DNA of 64,000 nt from Gilliamella sp. N-G2 (GCF_002142215.1 NZ_NAST01000006.1:1-64000); one strand, 5' to 3'. Shown: positions 8,122 through 17,386, counted from the first letter of the stretch. Notes: a model not told the origin generated them from the letters alone. A program made the numbers and translations.

Positions 8122-9072
8122 TTAAAGCTCATTAACTATATTTACTGGTCTTTGACCATGAACAATAGAATTAATAATATTTTCGACACAACTTTTCCCT
8201 ATTTCACTTACTGCACCATCGGTATAACCGGCTATATGAGCGGTTCCAATAAAGTTTTCGAGTGAAAATAATGGGTGTGTAATTAAAGGTTCTTGAACGA
8301 ATACATCGGATGCTGCGCCTGCAATAATATTTTCAGACAATGCAGTATAGAGATCATCCTCATTAACAATTCCGCCACGAGATAAATTTAAGAGAAAAGC
8401 ACTTGATTTCATTTTGCGAATAAGTGAAAGATTAAATAAATTATTGGTGGATTCGATTAAAGGCATATGAATTGAAATAAAATCACTTTGTTGTACAAGC
8501 TCATCTAAACTGACATATTTAACACCATTTTCCTTGGCGAAATTTTCATCAGGATAAGGATCATAAGCTAATATATTCATATTAAATCCCTTGGCCCTTA
8601 ACGCTACTTGCTTGCCAATATTACCTAATCCCAAAATACCTATTGTCTTTCCATAAGCATCGGTAGCAAATATTCTAGGCCACTCACCTTTTACTGTTTT
8701 ACTCACTGCTTGAGGTAATTGACGAGCGGCACCAAGTAGAAGAGTGAAAGTAAAATCAGCAACAGCATGTTTATTTGCATTGGGAACATTAACTGCCCAA
8801 ATATTTCTTCTTTTAGTAGCTTGTAAATCGATATTGTCAACACCAACCCCATGTTTACAAACAATTTTTAAGTTAGGCGCCAATGATAGTAGCTCTTCAT
8901 CAATTTGTGTGAACGCAACAATCATTGCTACTGTATCTTTTAAATGAGGTTTTAACTCTTCCAAAGTAACATCTGCAGGAAAAGCCAAAAATTCAAAGCC
9001 ATTTTTTTTAAGATTATCTATCGGCGTAGAATCATACTTGGCAAATGAAGGCGATGTAGAAATAACTTTCAT
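8122..9072 (-). CDS. D-isomer-specific 2-hydroxyacid dehydrogenase (PGDH-like)
   Basis: NAD(P)-dependent oxidoreductase interconverting a 2-hydroxyacid and its 2-keto acid. The Rossmann motif GILGLGNIGKQVALRAKG lies near residue 145. The catalytic residues are visible: Arg in LNLSRGGIVNE, Glu in SDVFVQEPL and His in IGTAHIAGY. At 316 aa it has no C-terminal ACT domain, which argues against a serine-biosynthetic SerA. Its place between the aldolase and importer genes points to sugar-acid catabolism. Substrate is not identifiable; glycerate/glyoxylate-type reduction is one possibility. Confidence 0.85.
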   Translation of the reverse strand: MKVISTSPSFAKYDSTPIDNLKKNGFEFLAFPADVTLEELKPHLKDTVAMIVAFTQIDEELLSLAPNLKIVCKHGVGVDNIDLQATKRRNIWAVNVPNANKHAVADFTFTLLLGAARQLPQAVSKTVKGEWPRIFATDAYGKTIGILGLGNIGKQVALRAKGFNMNILAYDPYPDENFAKENGVKYVSLDELVQQSDFISIHMPLIESTNNLFNLSLIRKMKSSAFLLNLSRGGIVNEDDLYTALSENIIAGAASDVFVQEPLITHPLFSLENFIGTAHIAGYTDGAVSEIGKSCVENIINSIVHGQRPVNIVNEL

Positions 9073-9154
9073 ACTAAATATCCTTATTAATACTTCAATA
9101 CTTGAAAGTAAAAGCTGTTATTTCTCTAAAAATGACAGCTTTTAATTGCAAAGA

Positions 9155-10033
9155 TTACAATTTGCTAACAATCTCTTTGATAGCGTTAATGTGTTCATCC
9201 GTAAACTCAATCGGATAGCGACTTACACCAACTTCTTCTCCCATTAGTGTTAACGCTTTTTTCACTGCTGCCGGAGAGAATACAGTTGCATATAAATTTT
9301 TCCTTAAATCACCTACAGCATCCTGAGCTGCTTTAGATTTATCAAGGTCACCTGCTTTAAAGTTTTTCCAGATAGCATTGATATAACCCGGTGCAACATT
9401 AGCAAGCCCCGAAATTGAACCAACTGCACCACCAACAAATCCTTGATATATCAATGAATCAGGACCGGTTAATACATCAAAGTTATCTAAGCTTTTTGCT
9501 ACATCAAGAAAGGCTTGCAAACTTTCGGCACTTCCTGCACTGTCCTTGATACCAGCAATATTAGGATGTTCAGCAAGTTTGGCGGCGGTTTCAGGTAAAA
9601 TAGTGTTACCTGTTCTTGCAGGAATGTTATATAGATAAACAGGAACAGTTAGTGCATCAGCAATTGTTGAATAATGATAGATTAGCTCTTCTTGTTTCAA
9701 TGGGATGAAATATGGCGCAATTACTGATACCGCATCAACACCTAATTTTGCTATTTCTTTGCCAAGTTTTATTGTTTCTCGTGTTGAAATTTCACCAATG
9801 TGAGCCATTACTGGTGATCGTCCAGATATTTCATCTACACAAACTTCGGTAACTTTGATCTTTTCTTGCTGTGTTAAAACAAAAAATTCACCATTAGTAC
9901 CATTACAAAAAACACTATTACCATTATTTAATTGGCGTTGAACCTGTTTGCGCATTCTTTTTGGGCAAAAATCACCATTTTCATCAAACGTTGTGACAAT
10001 GGCGGTTAAAATTCCTTCAATTTTCTTACTCAT
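9155..10033 (-). CDS. DapA/NanA-superfamily aldolase (dihydrodipicolinate-synthase-like)
   Basis: Class I Schiff-base aldolase of the DHDPS/N-acetylneuraminate lyase superfamily, 292 aa. Visible are CNGTNGEF (about 43-50), Tyr135 in YLYNIPARTGN and the Schiff-base Lys163 in GIKDSAGS. GTNGEF rather than the biosynthetic DapA GTTGES, plus the catabolic setting, suggests a 2-keto-3-deoxy sugar-acid aldolase (YagE/YjhH-like) giving pyruvate and an aldehyde. Biosynthetic DapA is a less likely alternative. It lies 26 bases after the alcohol dehydrogenase in the same operon. Confidence 0.85.
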   Translation of the reverse strand: MSKKIEGILTAIVTTFDENGDFCPKRMRKQVQRQLNNGNSVFCNGTNGEFFVLTQQEKIKVTEVCVDEISGRSPVMAHIGEISTRETIKLGKEIAKLGVDAVSVIAPYFIPLKQEELIYHYSTIADALTVPVYLYNIPARTGNTILPETAAKLAEHPNIAGIKDSAGSAESLQAFLDVAKSLDNFDVLTGPDSLIYQGFVGGAVGSISGLANVAPGYINAIWKNFKAGDLDKSKAAQDAVGDLRKNLYATVFSPAAVKKALTLMGEEVGVSRYPIEFTDEHINAIKEIVSKL

Positions 10034-10059
10034 ATGTTTACTCCTTTAGGATAGGTTTC

Positions 10060-11196
10060 TTAGAACAGAGATTGATAAATAGCTAGAACATCTTGTTTGG
10101 AGACTTGTTTAGGAACGTTATTCATGAGGCGTTTTACGTCTAAAGCAGATTCAACAAGATATGGTAAATGTTCTGGCGAAATATTAAGTTCTTGTAATTT
10201 TGTAGGTAGGGCTAAACGCTTTACTAATTCTTTAAAATAACTGACCAGTGCATGCGATTTTTCTTCATCAGTTAAATTTAGGTTTGCATCTGGTAATAAG
10301 TCATAAGCTTGAGCAAATTTTTCAACCACCGCATCACGTACAAACTCCATGCAAGGAACAAGTAAAATGGCATTTGCCACACCATGAGGAATATGATATT
10401 TACCGCCTAGAGGATATGACATAGCGTGAACTAGATGTGTACCAGAATGAGCAATCGCAGCACCACCATAGTATGAAGCCCAAAGCATATTCAGTTTTGC
10501 TTCTAAATCAGTTTTGTCATTTACTGATCTCTCAAGAAACTTAAATAATTTATCCATACCAATTAAGGCATAATTATCACCAACAGGATTGGCTATACTA
10601 GCTGTAAAGCATTCAATTAAATGACACAAAGCATCAATACCTGTAGAGGCAGCAATATGATTTGGCATAGAAATAGTTAATTCTGGAATCAAACACACAT
10701 AATCAGGCAACATAACTGGTGAAATGATGCCTTGTTTAGTAGATTTCTCAGGAATAGCCAAAATAGCATTTGGAGTTGCTTCTGAACCTGTTCCAGCTGT
10801 AGTTGGGATAAGGATAGAAGTACATCTTTTAATTGGTTTCACACCTAACAATAATTGTTCAAGAGTCAATTGATTCTCTTTAGCACATAACACTGAAATT
10901 AATTTAGCAACATCAAGAACACTGCCTCCACCGACACCAACAATTAGATCAGCATTAGCTATTTTCATTCGGTTTAATAAATTTGTGACATCATGATGAC
11001 TAGGTTCTGGCGGAATATCATCAATGAGAGTGAAATGAGGAACTGTATCTACAATTGTTTTTATTAATTTAGTTACCACTGGTAAATTAATAATATTTTT
11101 ATCCGTCATAAATATGATATGACGATGTTGTTTAAATAGAAAATTAAGATCATTTAATACACCTTGTCCACTTAAGACAGTACTGTTAATGTGCAT
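10060..11196 (-). CDS. Dehydrogenase of the iron-containing alcohol dehydrogenase family
   Basis: Family III metal-dependent dehydrogenase. The N-terminal domain binds NAD(P) through GGGSVLDVAKL; TTAGTGSEATPNAIL follows, and the C-terminal domain has metal-ligand segments DALCHLIECF and GGKYHIPHGVANAI. The ATG at 11196 is preferred because GGAG stands 7 bases before it; an upstream start would add 15 residues with no ribosome site. It is the first gene of the leftward operon and would reduce or oxidise an aldehyde/alcohol in the pathway, perhaps the aldehyde released by the neighbouring aldolase. Length 378 aa. Confidence 0.85.
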   Translation of the reverse strand: MHINSTVLSGQGVLNDLNFLFKQHRHIIFMTDKNIINLPVVTKLIKTIVDTVPHFTLIDDIPPEPSHHDVTNLLNRMKIANADLIVGVGGGSVLDVAKLISVLCAKENQLTLEQLLLGVKPIKRCTSILIPTTAGTGSEATPNAILAIPEKSTKQGIISPVMLPDYVCLIPELTISMPNHIAASTGIDALCHLIECFTASIANPVGDNYALIGMDKLFKFLERSVNDKTDLEAKLNMLWASYYGGAAIAHSGTHLVHAMSYPLGGKYHIPHGVANAILLVPCMEFVRDAVVEKFAQAYDLLPDANLNLTDEEKSHALVSYFKELVKRLALPTKLQELNISPEHLPYLVESALDVKRLMNNVPKQVSKQDVLAIYQSLF

Positions 11197-11309
11197 AGTT
11201 AACTCCAATCGATTGCAATATAAATGAGTATTAAAAATCATATTGATTTAATTTAATCATTTAATGTTATTTTAAGTTTGCGTATTGATCAATTTTAATA
11301 TTATAAAAC

Positions 11310-11325
11310 TATGATCCAGATCACA
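11310..11325. promoter_or_regulatory. CRP (cAMP receptor protein) site in the acid-sugar control region
   Basis: TATGA-TCCAGA-TCACA differs from the consensus TGTGA-N6-TCACA at one position, and the central GATCCAGATC is close to the ideal site. It lies between the divergent ADH and kinase genes, so both operons could be subject to catabolite control. Confidence 0.65.
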
Positions 11326-11330
11326 TTATG

Positions 11331-11360
11331 ATTAAAATGATTTATTTTAATCATTTTAAT
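11331..11360. promoter_or_regulatory. 30-bp palindromic operator candidate
   Basis: Perfect 12-bp inverted repeat ATTAAAATGATT / AATCATTTTAAT around a 6-bp spacer. It lies 5 bases from the CRP site and directly precedes the kinase promoter. A degenerate copy (AATCATTTAATG) occurs near 11256-11267, close to the ADH side. The DeoR-family regulator encoded at 13725 is the likely ligand; this is inference. Confidence 0.55.
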
Positions 11361-11389
11361 TGTTTTTTTGATTAAATAATCGGTATAAT
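11360..11389 (+). promoter_or_regulatory. Promoter of the kinase-pdxA2-deoR operon
   Basis: TATAAT at 11384-11389 with TTGTTT 18 bases upstream at 11360-11365. The -35 box abuts the right arm of the palindrome, so repressor binding would block RNA polymerase. The start codon is 35 bases downstream. Confidence 0.55.
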
Positions 11390-11423
11390 CCTAAAAATAG
11401 TTTTTTTTGAGTAAAATTAATCA

Positions 11424-12686
11424 ATGATAAAATTAATAATTGCAGACGATTTCACCGGTTCTAATGACGCTGGTGTACAACTTGTTAACAAAGGGTTTAT
11501 TGTAAATGTCGTTTTTGATTGGCGATCTAAACAGCCTTTAAAAACTCATCTTAATGATAAGAAAATTACGGTTGTTAATACTGAAAGTAGAGCAATCGAA
11601 TATCACGAAGCCCAAGATAGAATTAAACAAGTTATTTCAAATAATCCACACTTACGACCTATTTATAAAAAAATTGATTCAACTCTACGTGGTAATATAG
11701 GTGGGGAAATAGAAACATTACTAGCGACGACTCAAGTTAAATTTGCTTTAGTTATACCTGCTTTTCCTAATATGAATCGTATAACTAAGAATGGGAAATG
11801 CTATGTTAACGGTATTGAATTAATCGATACCGAATTTGCTACTGATCCTAAAACACCTATTTGTTCATCTCATATTAAAACAATTATAAAACAGCAAACA
11901 GATTACCCATGTGAAGAAATCAATCTAAATCAAGTAAGAACGCATCAAGTAACAAAACTTATTGAAAACTTTGTAACTCAAGGAACTAAGATCATCGTCA
12001 TCGATGCAGAAACAAATCATGACTTAGAAACAATTATTGAGGAAATTCAGGGATTACTAGATAACATTTTGCTAGTTGGCTCGGCAGGATTGGTTGATTT
12101 TCTTTCGCCATCTATAACAGAAAAAACACCAAAAATTGAAAGAGTAAGCATAAAGCCAATGTTAGTCATTGCTGGATCAATGAGCGAAATTACTCAACTA
12201 CAAATAAATTATACCATTCGAAATGATAACAAATGGAATATCGTTGATCTAAAAATATCGGATTTATTACCAGAACTATCAGCAACTACATTAGTAACAT
12301 ATAAGAATAAAATTCAAGAAATACTTAACGATAATCAACATTGTATTGTCAGAACCAGTACCAATAAACAAGAACGAGAAAAAATCGATTTATACTGCCA
12401 ACAATATCAATTATCAAGAACCGAATTAGGTGAAAAAATCTGTAGTGGTTTAGGATTATTAGTTAAAAACTTAAAGTTTAGTAATTTATTTTTAACTGGT
12501 GGTGATGTAGCTATTTCCGTTGCTAAATCATTAGGAGCAATAGGCTTTATAATCGAAGGACAAGTTTGTGAAGGTGTTCCTTATGGTAGATTATTAAGCC
12601 ATGAAAATTTAGATTATCGTGTATTTACTAAAGCTGGTGGATTTGGAACAAAGGATATTTTTTTAAAATCATTAAGATTTATTTAA
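11424..12686 (+). CDS. Four-carbon acid sugar kinase (DUF1537 family)
   Basis: ATP-dependent kinase of the DUF1537 family (OtnK/DtnK/LtnK/DenK), which phosphorylates C4 sugar acids such as threonate or erythronate on O4. The N-terminal acid-binding domain begins IIADDFTGSNDAGVQLV, and KIDSTLRGNIGGEIE follows near residue 80. The C-terminal nucleotide-binding domain has FLTGGDVAISVAKSLG near residue 360. Length 420 aa is normal. It is 12 bases from pdxA2; that pair is a known module turning D-threonate or D-erythronate to dihydroxyacetone phosphate, with PdxA2 catalysing oxidative decarboxylation. The exact substrate cannot be read from sequence. Confidence 0.88.
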   Translation: MIKLIIADDFTGSNDAGVQLVNKGFIVNVVFDWRSKQPLKTHLNDKKITVVNTESRAIEYHEAQDRIKQVISNNPHLRPIYKKIDSTLRGNIGGEIETLLATTQVKFALVIPAFPNMNRITKNGKCYVNGIELIDTEFATDPKTPICSSHIKTIIKQQTDYPCEEINLNQVRTHQVTKLIENFVTQGTKIIVIDAETNHDLETIIEEIQGLLDNILLVGSAGLVDFLSPSITEKTPKIERVSIKPMLVIAGSMSEITQLQINYTIRNDNKWNIVDLKISDLLPELSATTLVTYKNKIQEILNDNQHCIVRTSTNKQEREKIDLYCQQYQLSRTELGEKICSGLGLLVKNLKFSNLFLTGGDVAISVAKSLGAIGFIIEGQVCEGVPYGRLLSHENLDYRVFTKAGGFGTKDIFLKSLRFI

Positions 12687-12698
12687 AGGAGATAAATT

Positions 12699-13679
12699 GT
12701 GTCAAAAATCATAGCGATAACTATGGGAGATCCAGCAGGAATCGGGCCGGAAATTATTGTCAAAGCACTACAATCAGATATTGTAAAAAATATAAATTCG
12801 GTTGTAATTGGTTCGGCTGATTTATTAAAAAAACAATTAAAAATGGGATTATTTAAGAACATTAATCTTAATATAATCAATAGCGTTAGCGAAGCTGATT
12901 TCTCAAAAAATGTGATTAATATAATTGATATAAAATTGGAAGATATCGATTCATTGCAACCAGGAAAAATTCAACCACAAGCGGGAGATCTAGCTTATCG
13001 ATGTGTAAAAAAAGCAACAGAATTAGCTCTTGCGGGCGAAGTTACGGCAATTGCAACAGCACCACTAAACAAAGAGGCACTACACTCAGCCGGACACATG
13101 TATCCAGGACATACTGAATTATTAGCTAAACTCACTAATAGTAAAGATGTCGCAATGGTACTTTATACTGATTCACTAAAAGTGATTCATGTTACCACAC
13201 ACGTTTCACTACGAAACTTTTTGGATAAATTAAGTAGTGATAGAATTGAAAAAGTAATTAAAATTGCTGATGACTTTCTTAAAAAAGTAGGAATTTCTGA
13301 TCCCAAAATTGCTGTAGCTGGTGTTAACCCCCATGCAGGAGAACATGGCCTATTTGGTGATGAAGAAATAAAATTTGTTACACCTGCTATTGAAAAAATG
13401 CGGCTTTGTGGCATTGATGCTATTGGTCCATGTGCACCTGATACAGTATTTTTACAAGCCCATCAAGGTAAATTTGATATGGTTGTCGCAATGTACCATG
13501 ACCAAGGTCATATCCCACTTAAATTATTAGGCTTTTATGATGGGGTAAATATCGCAGCCGGACTACCATTTATTAGAACATCAGCCGATCATGGCACCGC
13601 ATTTGATATTGCATGGCAAGGTATTGCAAAAGCCGATAGTATGATAGAATCAATCCGATTAGCGGAACTGTTATCATAG
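12699..13679 (+). CDS. pdxA2: PdxA2-type 4-phospho-sugar-acid dehydrogenase
   Basis: Member of the 4-hydroxythreonine-4-phosphate dehydrogenase family. The catabolic PdxA2 branch oxidises 4-phospho-threonate or 4-phospho-erythronate with loss of CO2 to dihydroxyacetone phosphate. Motifs seen: GDPAGIGPEI at about 9-18, TAPLNKEALHSAGH with a metal-ligand histidine, and MYHDQGHIPLKLLGF near residue 266. The start is a GTG preceded by AAGGAG. Its pairing with a DUF1537 kinase supports the catabolic role over pyridoxine synthesis, although a PdxA role cannot be excluded from sequence alone. Length 326 aa. Confidence 0.87.
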   Translation: MSKIIAITMGDPAGIGPEIIVKALQSDIVKNINSVVIGSADLLKKQLKMGLFKNINLNIINSVSEADFSKNVINIIDIKLEDIDSLQPGKIQPQAGDLAYRCVKKATELALAGEVTAIATAPLNKEALHSAGHMYPGHTELLAKLTNSKDVAMVLYTDSLKVIHVTTHVSLRNFLDKLSSDRIEKVIKIADDFLKKVGISDPKIAVAGVNPHAGEHGLFGDEEIKFVTPAIEKMRLCGIDAIGPCAPDTVFLQAHQGKFDMVVAMYHDQGHIPLKLLGFYDGVNIAAGLPFIRTSADHGTAFDIAWQGIAKADSMIESIRLAELLS

Positions 13680-13724
13680 TGAACAATATTAATAAACATA
13701 GCAAAATAAAAAGGAGAATTTTCA

Positions 13725-14486
13725 GTGGGTAAATACAATCGACTTGATCAAATCATGGATTATCTTAAGATTCATAACTTAGTCACAGTCGAAGAGTTAG
13801 TTATAGCTACTGAAGCCTCTCCTGCCACAATTCGTCGTGATTTAATTAAATTAGATCAACAAGGAGTAATTAGTCGAACTCATGGGGGGGTTACTCTAAA
13901 TCGTTTTATTCCTAGTCAACCAACTACATCTGAAAAAATTCATAAAAATTTTAATGAAAAACAACTTATTGCAGATGTTGCAGCCGAACTAATAAAAGCT
14001 GGAGACTCAATAGCGCTTGATGCCGGGACAACAACTTTGGAAATTGCTAAAAGAATTACCCAAATGCCTGTCAGAGTTATTACATCAGATTTGCATATTG
14101 CTCTTTTTTTATCTGAGTTTAAACAGATTGAAGTGACCATCATTGGCGGTAAAATTGATGATAGTAGTCAATCATGCATCGGTGAACATGGACGTTCATT
14201 GTTACTACAAATTAATCCTGATATTGCATTTGTAAGTTGTAATTCATGGAGTTTAAGTAAAGGCGTAACTGCACCAACTGAAGACAAAGCATTAATTAAA
14301 GCAGGATTTGCTCAAAAGGCGGATAAAGTAGTACTTGTCGCAGATAGCAGTAAATACAATTCTTATTCTTTATTTACCTCTATACCACTCAATCGTTTTA
14401 CCGATATTATTACCGATAACCATTTAGATACTGAAACAGTACAAAATCTTCAAAGCCAACCATTTAAGTTACATATTGCCAGTTAA
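13725..14486 (+). CDS. DeoR-family transcriptional regulator of the acid-sugar island
   Basis: Cytoplasmic repressor with an N-terminal DeoR helix-turn-helix (VTVEELVIATEASPATIRRDL, about residues 19-39) and TRTHGGV-type hinge (SRTHGGVTLN). The C-terminal sensor domain of the isomerase-like DeoRC fold has DAGTTTLEIA and VVLVADSSKYN, which usually bind a phosphorylated sugar intermediate. The start is a GTG with AAGGAG 8 bases before it. As the third gene of the kinase operon it probably autoregulates and controls both operons through the palindrome at 11331. Length 253 aa. Confidence 0.88.
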   Translation: MGKYNRLDQIMDYLKIHNLVTVEELVIATEASPATIRRDLIKLDQQGVISRTHGGVTLNRFIPSQPTTSEKIHKNFNEKQLIADVAAELIKAGDSIALDAGTTTLEIAKRITQMPVRVITSDLHIALFLSEFKQIEVTIIGGKIDDSSQSCIGEHGRSLLLQINPDIAFVSCNSWSLSKGVTAPTEDKALIKAGFAQKADKVVLVADSSKYNSYSLFTSIPLNRFTDIITDNHLDTETVQNLQSQPFKLHIAS

Positions 14487-14492
14487 TATATT

Positions 14493-14534
14493 TCACAGAT
14501 AAATCAATAAAAAATAAAATTCATTTATCTGTGA
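14493..14534. repeat. Inverted repeat between convergent deoR and ndk
   Basis: A 12-bp perfect inverted repeat (TCACAGATAAAT / ATTTATCTGTGA) with an 18-nt loop fills the gap between the convergent genes. It lacks a clear T run, so a bidirectional terminator is possible but not typical. Confidence 0.5.
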
Positions 14535-14553
14535 TATTTGCCTTATTCTACAA

Positions 14554-14976
14554 TTATCCAACTATTTCACTATCTACAAAAAAATAGGCAATTTCTCTTT
14601 CGGCGGATGAAATAGAGTCTGAACCATGTACTGCATTTTCTGTGGTGTTATCGGCAAAATCAGCTCTTAATGTTCCTTGTTCAGCGTTACTTAAATCGGT
14701 AGGTCCCATTAATTGGCGATATTGGTAGATGGCATCTTCACCTTCAAGCACTTGTACAACTATTGGACCTGAAATCATAAAATTAACTAATTTATCAAAA
14801 AAAGGCTTATTTTGATGTTCAGTATAAAAGCCTTCAGCTTGAGACTTTGTCAGCTTAATCATTTTCATAGCAATGATTTTGAGTTTTGCTTTTGATATTC
14901 GAGTTTCAATCTCACCTATGACTTGTTTGTTAACTGCATTGGGCTTAATGATTGATAATGTGCGTTGTATAGCCAT
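14554..14976 (-). CDS. ndk: Nucleoside diphosphate kinase
   Basis: Transfers the gamma phosphate of ATP to other nucleoside diphosphates through a phosphohistidine. His117 stands in the signature NAVHGSDS. The N-terminus [11 protein letters not shown] is conserved. The 140-residue length is typical. A good ribosome site (AAGGAA) precedes the ATG. It lies 15 bases downstream of pbpC, the same neighbourhood as yfhM-pbpC-ndk in E. coli, and is probably cotranscribed with pbpC. Confidence 0.98.
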   Translation of the reverse strand: MAIQRTLSIIKPNAVNKQVIGEIETRISKAKLKIIAMKMIKLTKSQAEGFYTEHQNKPFFDKLVNFMISGPIVVQVLEGEDAIYQYRQLMGPTDLSNAEQGTLRADFADNTTENAVHGSDSISSAEREIAYFFVDSEIVG

Positions 14977-14991
14977 ATGAGAATTCCTTTA

Positions 14992-17289
14992 TTAATCTGA
15001 TGTAAAAGTTAATCGAACAATTTGACCACTTTCATCTAATAATAATAAACGATGTATCCCCTTTTTGGTCACTGTTAAAGCAATTTTTTCATTATTATGG
15101 GAATTAGCTACTAAATCCCCATCTAAAAACCACCATTTTTCACCATAACCACCTTCTGGAATTAGATCAACAGTCACTTGATTAAATCCTGGTAAAGCTC
15201 TAATCAGTTGTTTATCACGTAGCCCAACAATATTGAGAGAAGAAAAGATATCCTTACCCATTACAGGACATGTTTTATCGATAGGCGGTAATATTGATTT
15301 CCTTCGTTCTTTAGTTAGTAACCAATTTTCTAATGAAACAGGCCATAATGCTACCTGTTTTTTTTGTGCACCTAAACAATCAGCTGCGACACGTTCACCT
15401 CGTTCATTTACCCAAATAGTTATCCAACCAGAACGGTAAATGTTGTTTTTCAATTCGCTATAAGTACTTAATGTTGGTGGTACCATTTTATCCAATACCC
15501 ATGCTGTTTTTTGCCGATGACAATTTGCATCCGATTCTGGAAGAGGTTGTCCTAATGGCCAGCAGATTTTCATAGAAGAAACTGATTTAGGCATTTCATT
15601 ATCAATAATAGGTCGATTCAAACGAGTTTCTCTGTTTAATAATATTGAATTCACTTGCTGTAAAATTGGCATTGCTGACATTGAACCATATTGTCCAGGA
15701 ACAGGAGTACCGTCTGGTCGCCCTACCCAAACACCGATTAAGTACCTTGGATTGATTCCAATTGCCCAAGCATCCCGATAACCATAACTGGTACCAGTTT
15801 TATATGCTAATAAATTACTATTAATTAGCATTTGTCTTGTTATCCAAGCGCTACCATCAGAAATAAGTGGTTTATTTATTAAAGGTTCTTTTTGAGTAAA
15901 TCGTAACGGACTCACCTCACCATGCCGAGCAAAGGCACTGTAAGCACTAACAAGATTATCCATTCTTAATGAAGCTCCACCTAATATATAAGAAATATTT
16001 GGTTCGTTAGCTATAGAAGATAAAGTCAAACCAATACCGGCCAGTTTGGCTGTGAATCGCTTTGGACCATATAACTCAATTAATTGAACTGCGGGTAAGT
16101 TTAGTGATTTACTTAATGCCTCTGATGCACTAACTGGACCATAAAAACCTTCATCGAAATTAGTAGGTCGATAATCAGAGGAAATACGAGGAACATCTTG
16201 CAATAAAGATTCAGAATGAATCATACCCTCATCAATAGCAAAGGCATAAATAAACGGTTTTAAAGTAGAACCAGGAGAACGTAATGCACTAATCATATCA
16301 ATCTGTCCAAAACGTTCTTTATCATTAAAATCAGCCGAGCCTACATAGCCTTTTACAGTCATATCAGTATGATCAACGACTAAAATAGCCAATGATGTTT
16401 TGGGTGGCAACTGCTTTTTACGGTTAATTGCTAAATCTTCCAAATTGTATTGAATTGATGCATCAATAGTGGAATGAATAATATCATCATTAGGATATTG
16501 CTGTTTTAATCGATAAGCTAATAAAGGGGCTAACTGAGGGGCTTTCCGTGGATATACCCAAACCTCGTCACGACGTACTTGTTCAATCAAGTCTTTTGAC
16601 CACACTTGATATTCAACCAATCTATCAAGTACTTTATCTCGGGCTTGCTTAGCTCTTTCAGGAAATCGATCTGGTCGCAATCGACTTGGTGCTTGGGGCA
16701 AGACGGCTAATAAAATTGCTTCACTTCTTGTTAATTCTTTCGGTTGTTTACCAAAATAAGACCAACTTGCAGCACCTATACCTTCGATTGTGCCACCATA
16801 AGGTGCGTGATTAATATATAAAGTTAGAATTTCTTTTTTATTATAATGTAATTCTAGTTGAAAAGTGCGAAAGATCTGTTTTAATTTACCAAATAATGTT
16901 CGATCATGAGGATATAATAATCGAGCAACTTGCATGGAAATGGTACTGCCACCAGAAACAATTCTATCATTTGATATATTTTGCCAAGCAGCACGCAGTA
17001 AAGAAATTGGATTAATACCAATATGATCGAAAAAATAACGATCTTCATAATTTAATAAAGCGTCAAGATAATAGTCAGGGACTTCGTCAAGACTAACTGA
17101 ATAACGCCAAATACCATTTTTATCAGCAAATCGCCATAATAGCGTTTCATCTTCAGCGATAACAGTCTGTGTAGTTTTATTTTGTGAAACAGATAATGGA
17201 AAAAGATAATCAGCAACAAAAAAGCTACCAACAAATAAAACTAGTAATATCAATAAGAATTTAAATAGTTTATAACAGAACTTTTTCAT
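14992..17289 (-). CDS. pbpC: Penicillin-binding protein 1C
   Basis: Bifunctional peptidoglycan enzyme anchored by an N-terminal helix (about 9-27). The glycosyltransferase domain carries Glu82 in NYEDRYFFDHIG and GGSTISMQVARLL near 113-125. The transpeptidase domain has the SxxK site in SPGSTLKPF, SLN and KTGTSYGYRDAW. A C-terminal BiPBP_C domain (about 680-765) matches the 1C subfamily. Length is 765 aa, close to 770 in E. coli. It is next to the alpha-2-macroglobulin gene, the known bacterial pairing thought to defend and repair the envelope; here a terminator separates the two. Confidence 0.96.
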   Translation of the reverse strand: MKKFCYKLFKFLLILLVLFVGSFFVADYLFPLSVSQNKTTQTVIAEDETLLWRFADKNGIWRYSVSLDEVPDYYLDALLNYEDRYFFDHIGINPISLLRAAWQNISNDRIVSGGSTISMQVARLLYPHDRTLFGKLKQIFRTFQLELHYNKKEILTLYINHAPYGGTIEGIGAASWSYFGKQPKELTRSEAILLAVLPQAPSRLRPDRFPERAKQARDKVLDRLVEYQVWSKDLIEQVRRDEVWVYPRKAPQLAPLLAYRLKQQYPNDDIIHSTIDASIQYNLEDLAINRKKQLPPKTSLAILVVDHTDMTVKGYVGSADFNDKERFGQIDMISALRSPGSTLKPFIYAFAIDEGMIHSESLLQDVPRISSDYRPTNFDEGFYGPVSASEALSKSLNLPAVQLIELYGPKRFTAKLAGIGLTLSSIANEPNISYILGGASLRMDNLVSAYSAFARHGEVSPLRFTQKEPLINKPLISDGSAWITRQMLINSNLLAYKTGTSYGYRDAWAIGINPRYLIGVWVGRPDGTPVPGQYGSMSAMPILQQVNSILLNRETRLNRPIIDNEMPKSVSSMKICWPLGQPLPESDANCHRQKTAWVLDKMVPPTLSTYSELKNNIYRSGWITIWVNERGERVAADCLGAQKKQVALWPVSLENWLLTKERRKSILPPIDKTCPVMGKDIFSSLNIVGLRDKQLIRALPGFNQVTVDLIPEGGYGEKWWFLDGDLVANSHNNEKIALTVTKKGIHRLLLLDESGQIVRLTFTSD

Positions 17290-17326
17290 TATCGTTATTA
17301 TAATATCCAGCTAAATTTATCCAGAA

Positions 17327-17358
17327 ATAAAAAATTCCGCCAAATATATTGGCGGAAT
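17327..17358 (-). terminator. Terminator between yfhM and pbpC
   Basis: On the minus strand a 10-bp perfect stem (ATTCCGCCAA / TTGGCGGAAT) with a 5-nt loop is followed by a T-rich run. It starts 29 bases past the yfhM stop, so read-through into pbpC should be limited and pbpC needs its own promoter or leaky termination. Confidence 0.85.
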
Positions 17359-17386
17359 AATCGTTTCATAAAATGTACAGGTGAGT

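Noticed and set aside
9155-10033. Biosynthetic dapA for lysine
   Set aside because: Catabolic operon setting and GTNGEF motif favour a sugar-acid aldolase; biosynthetic dapA probably lies elsewhere.
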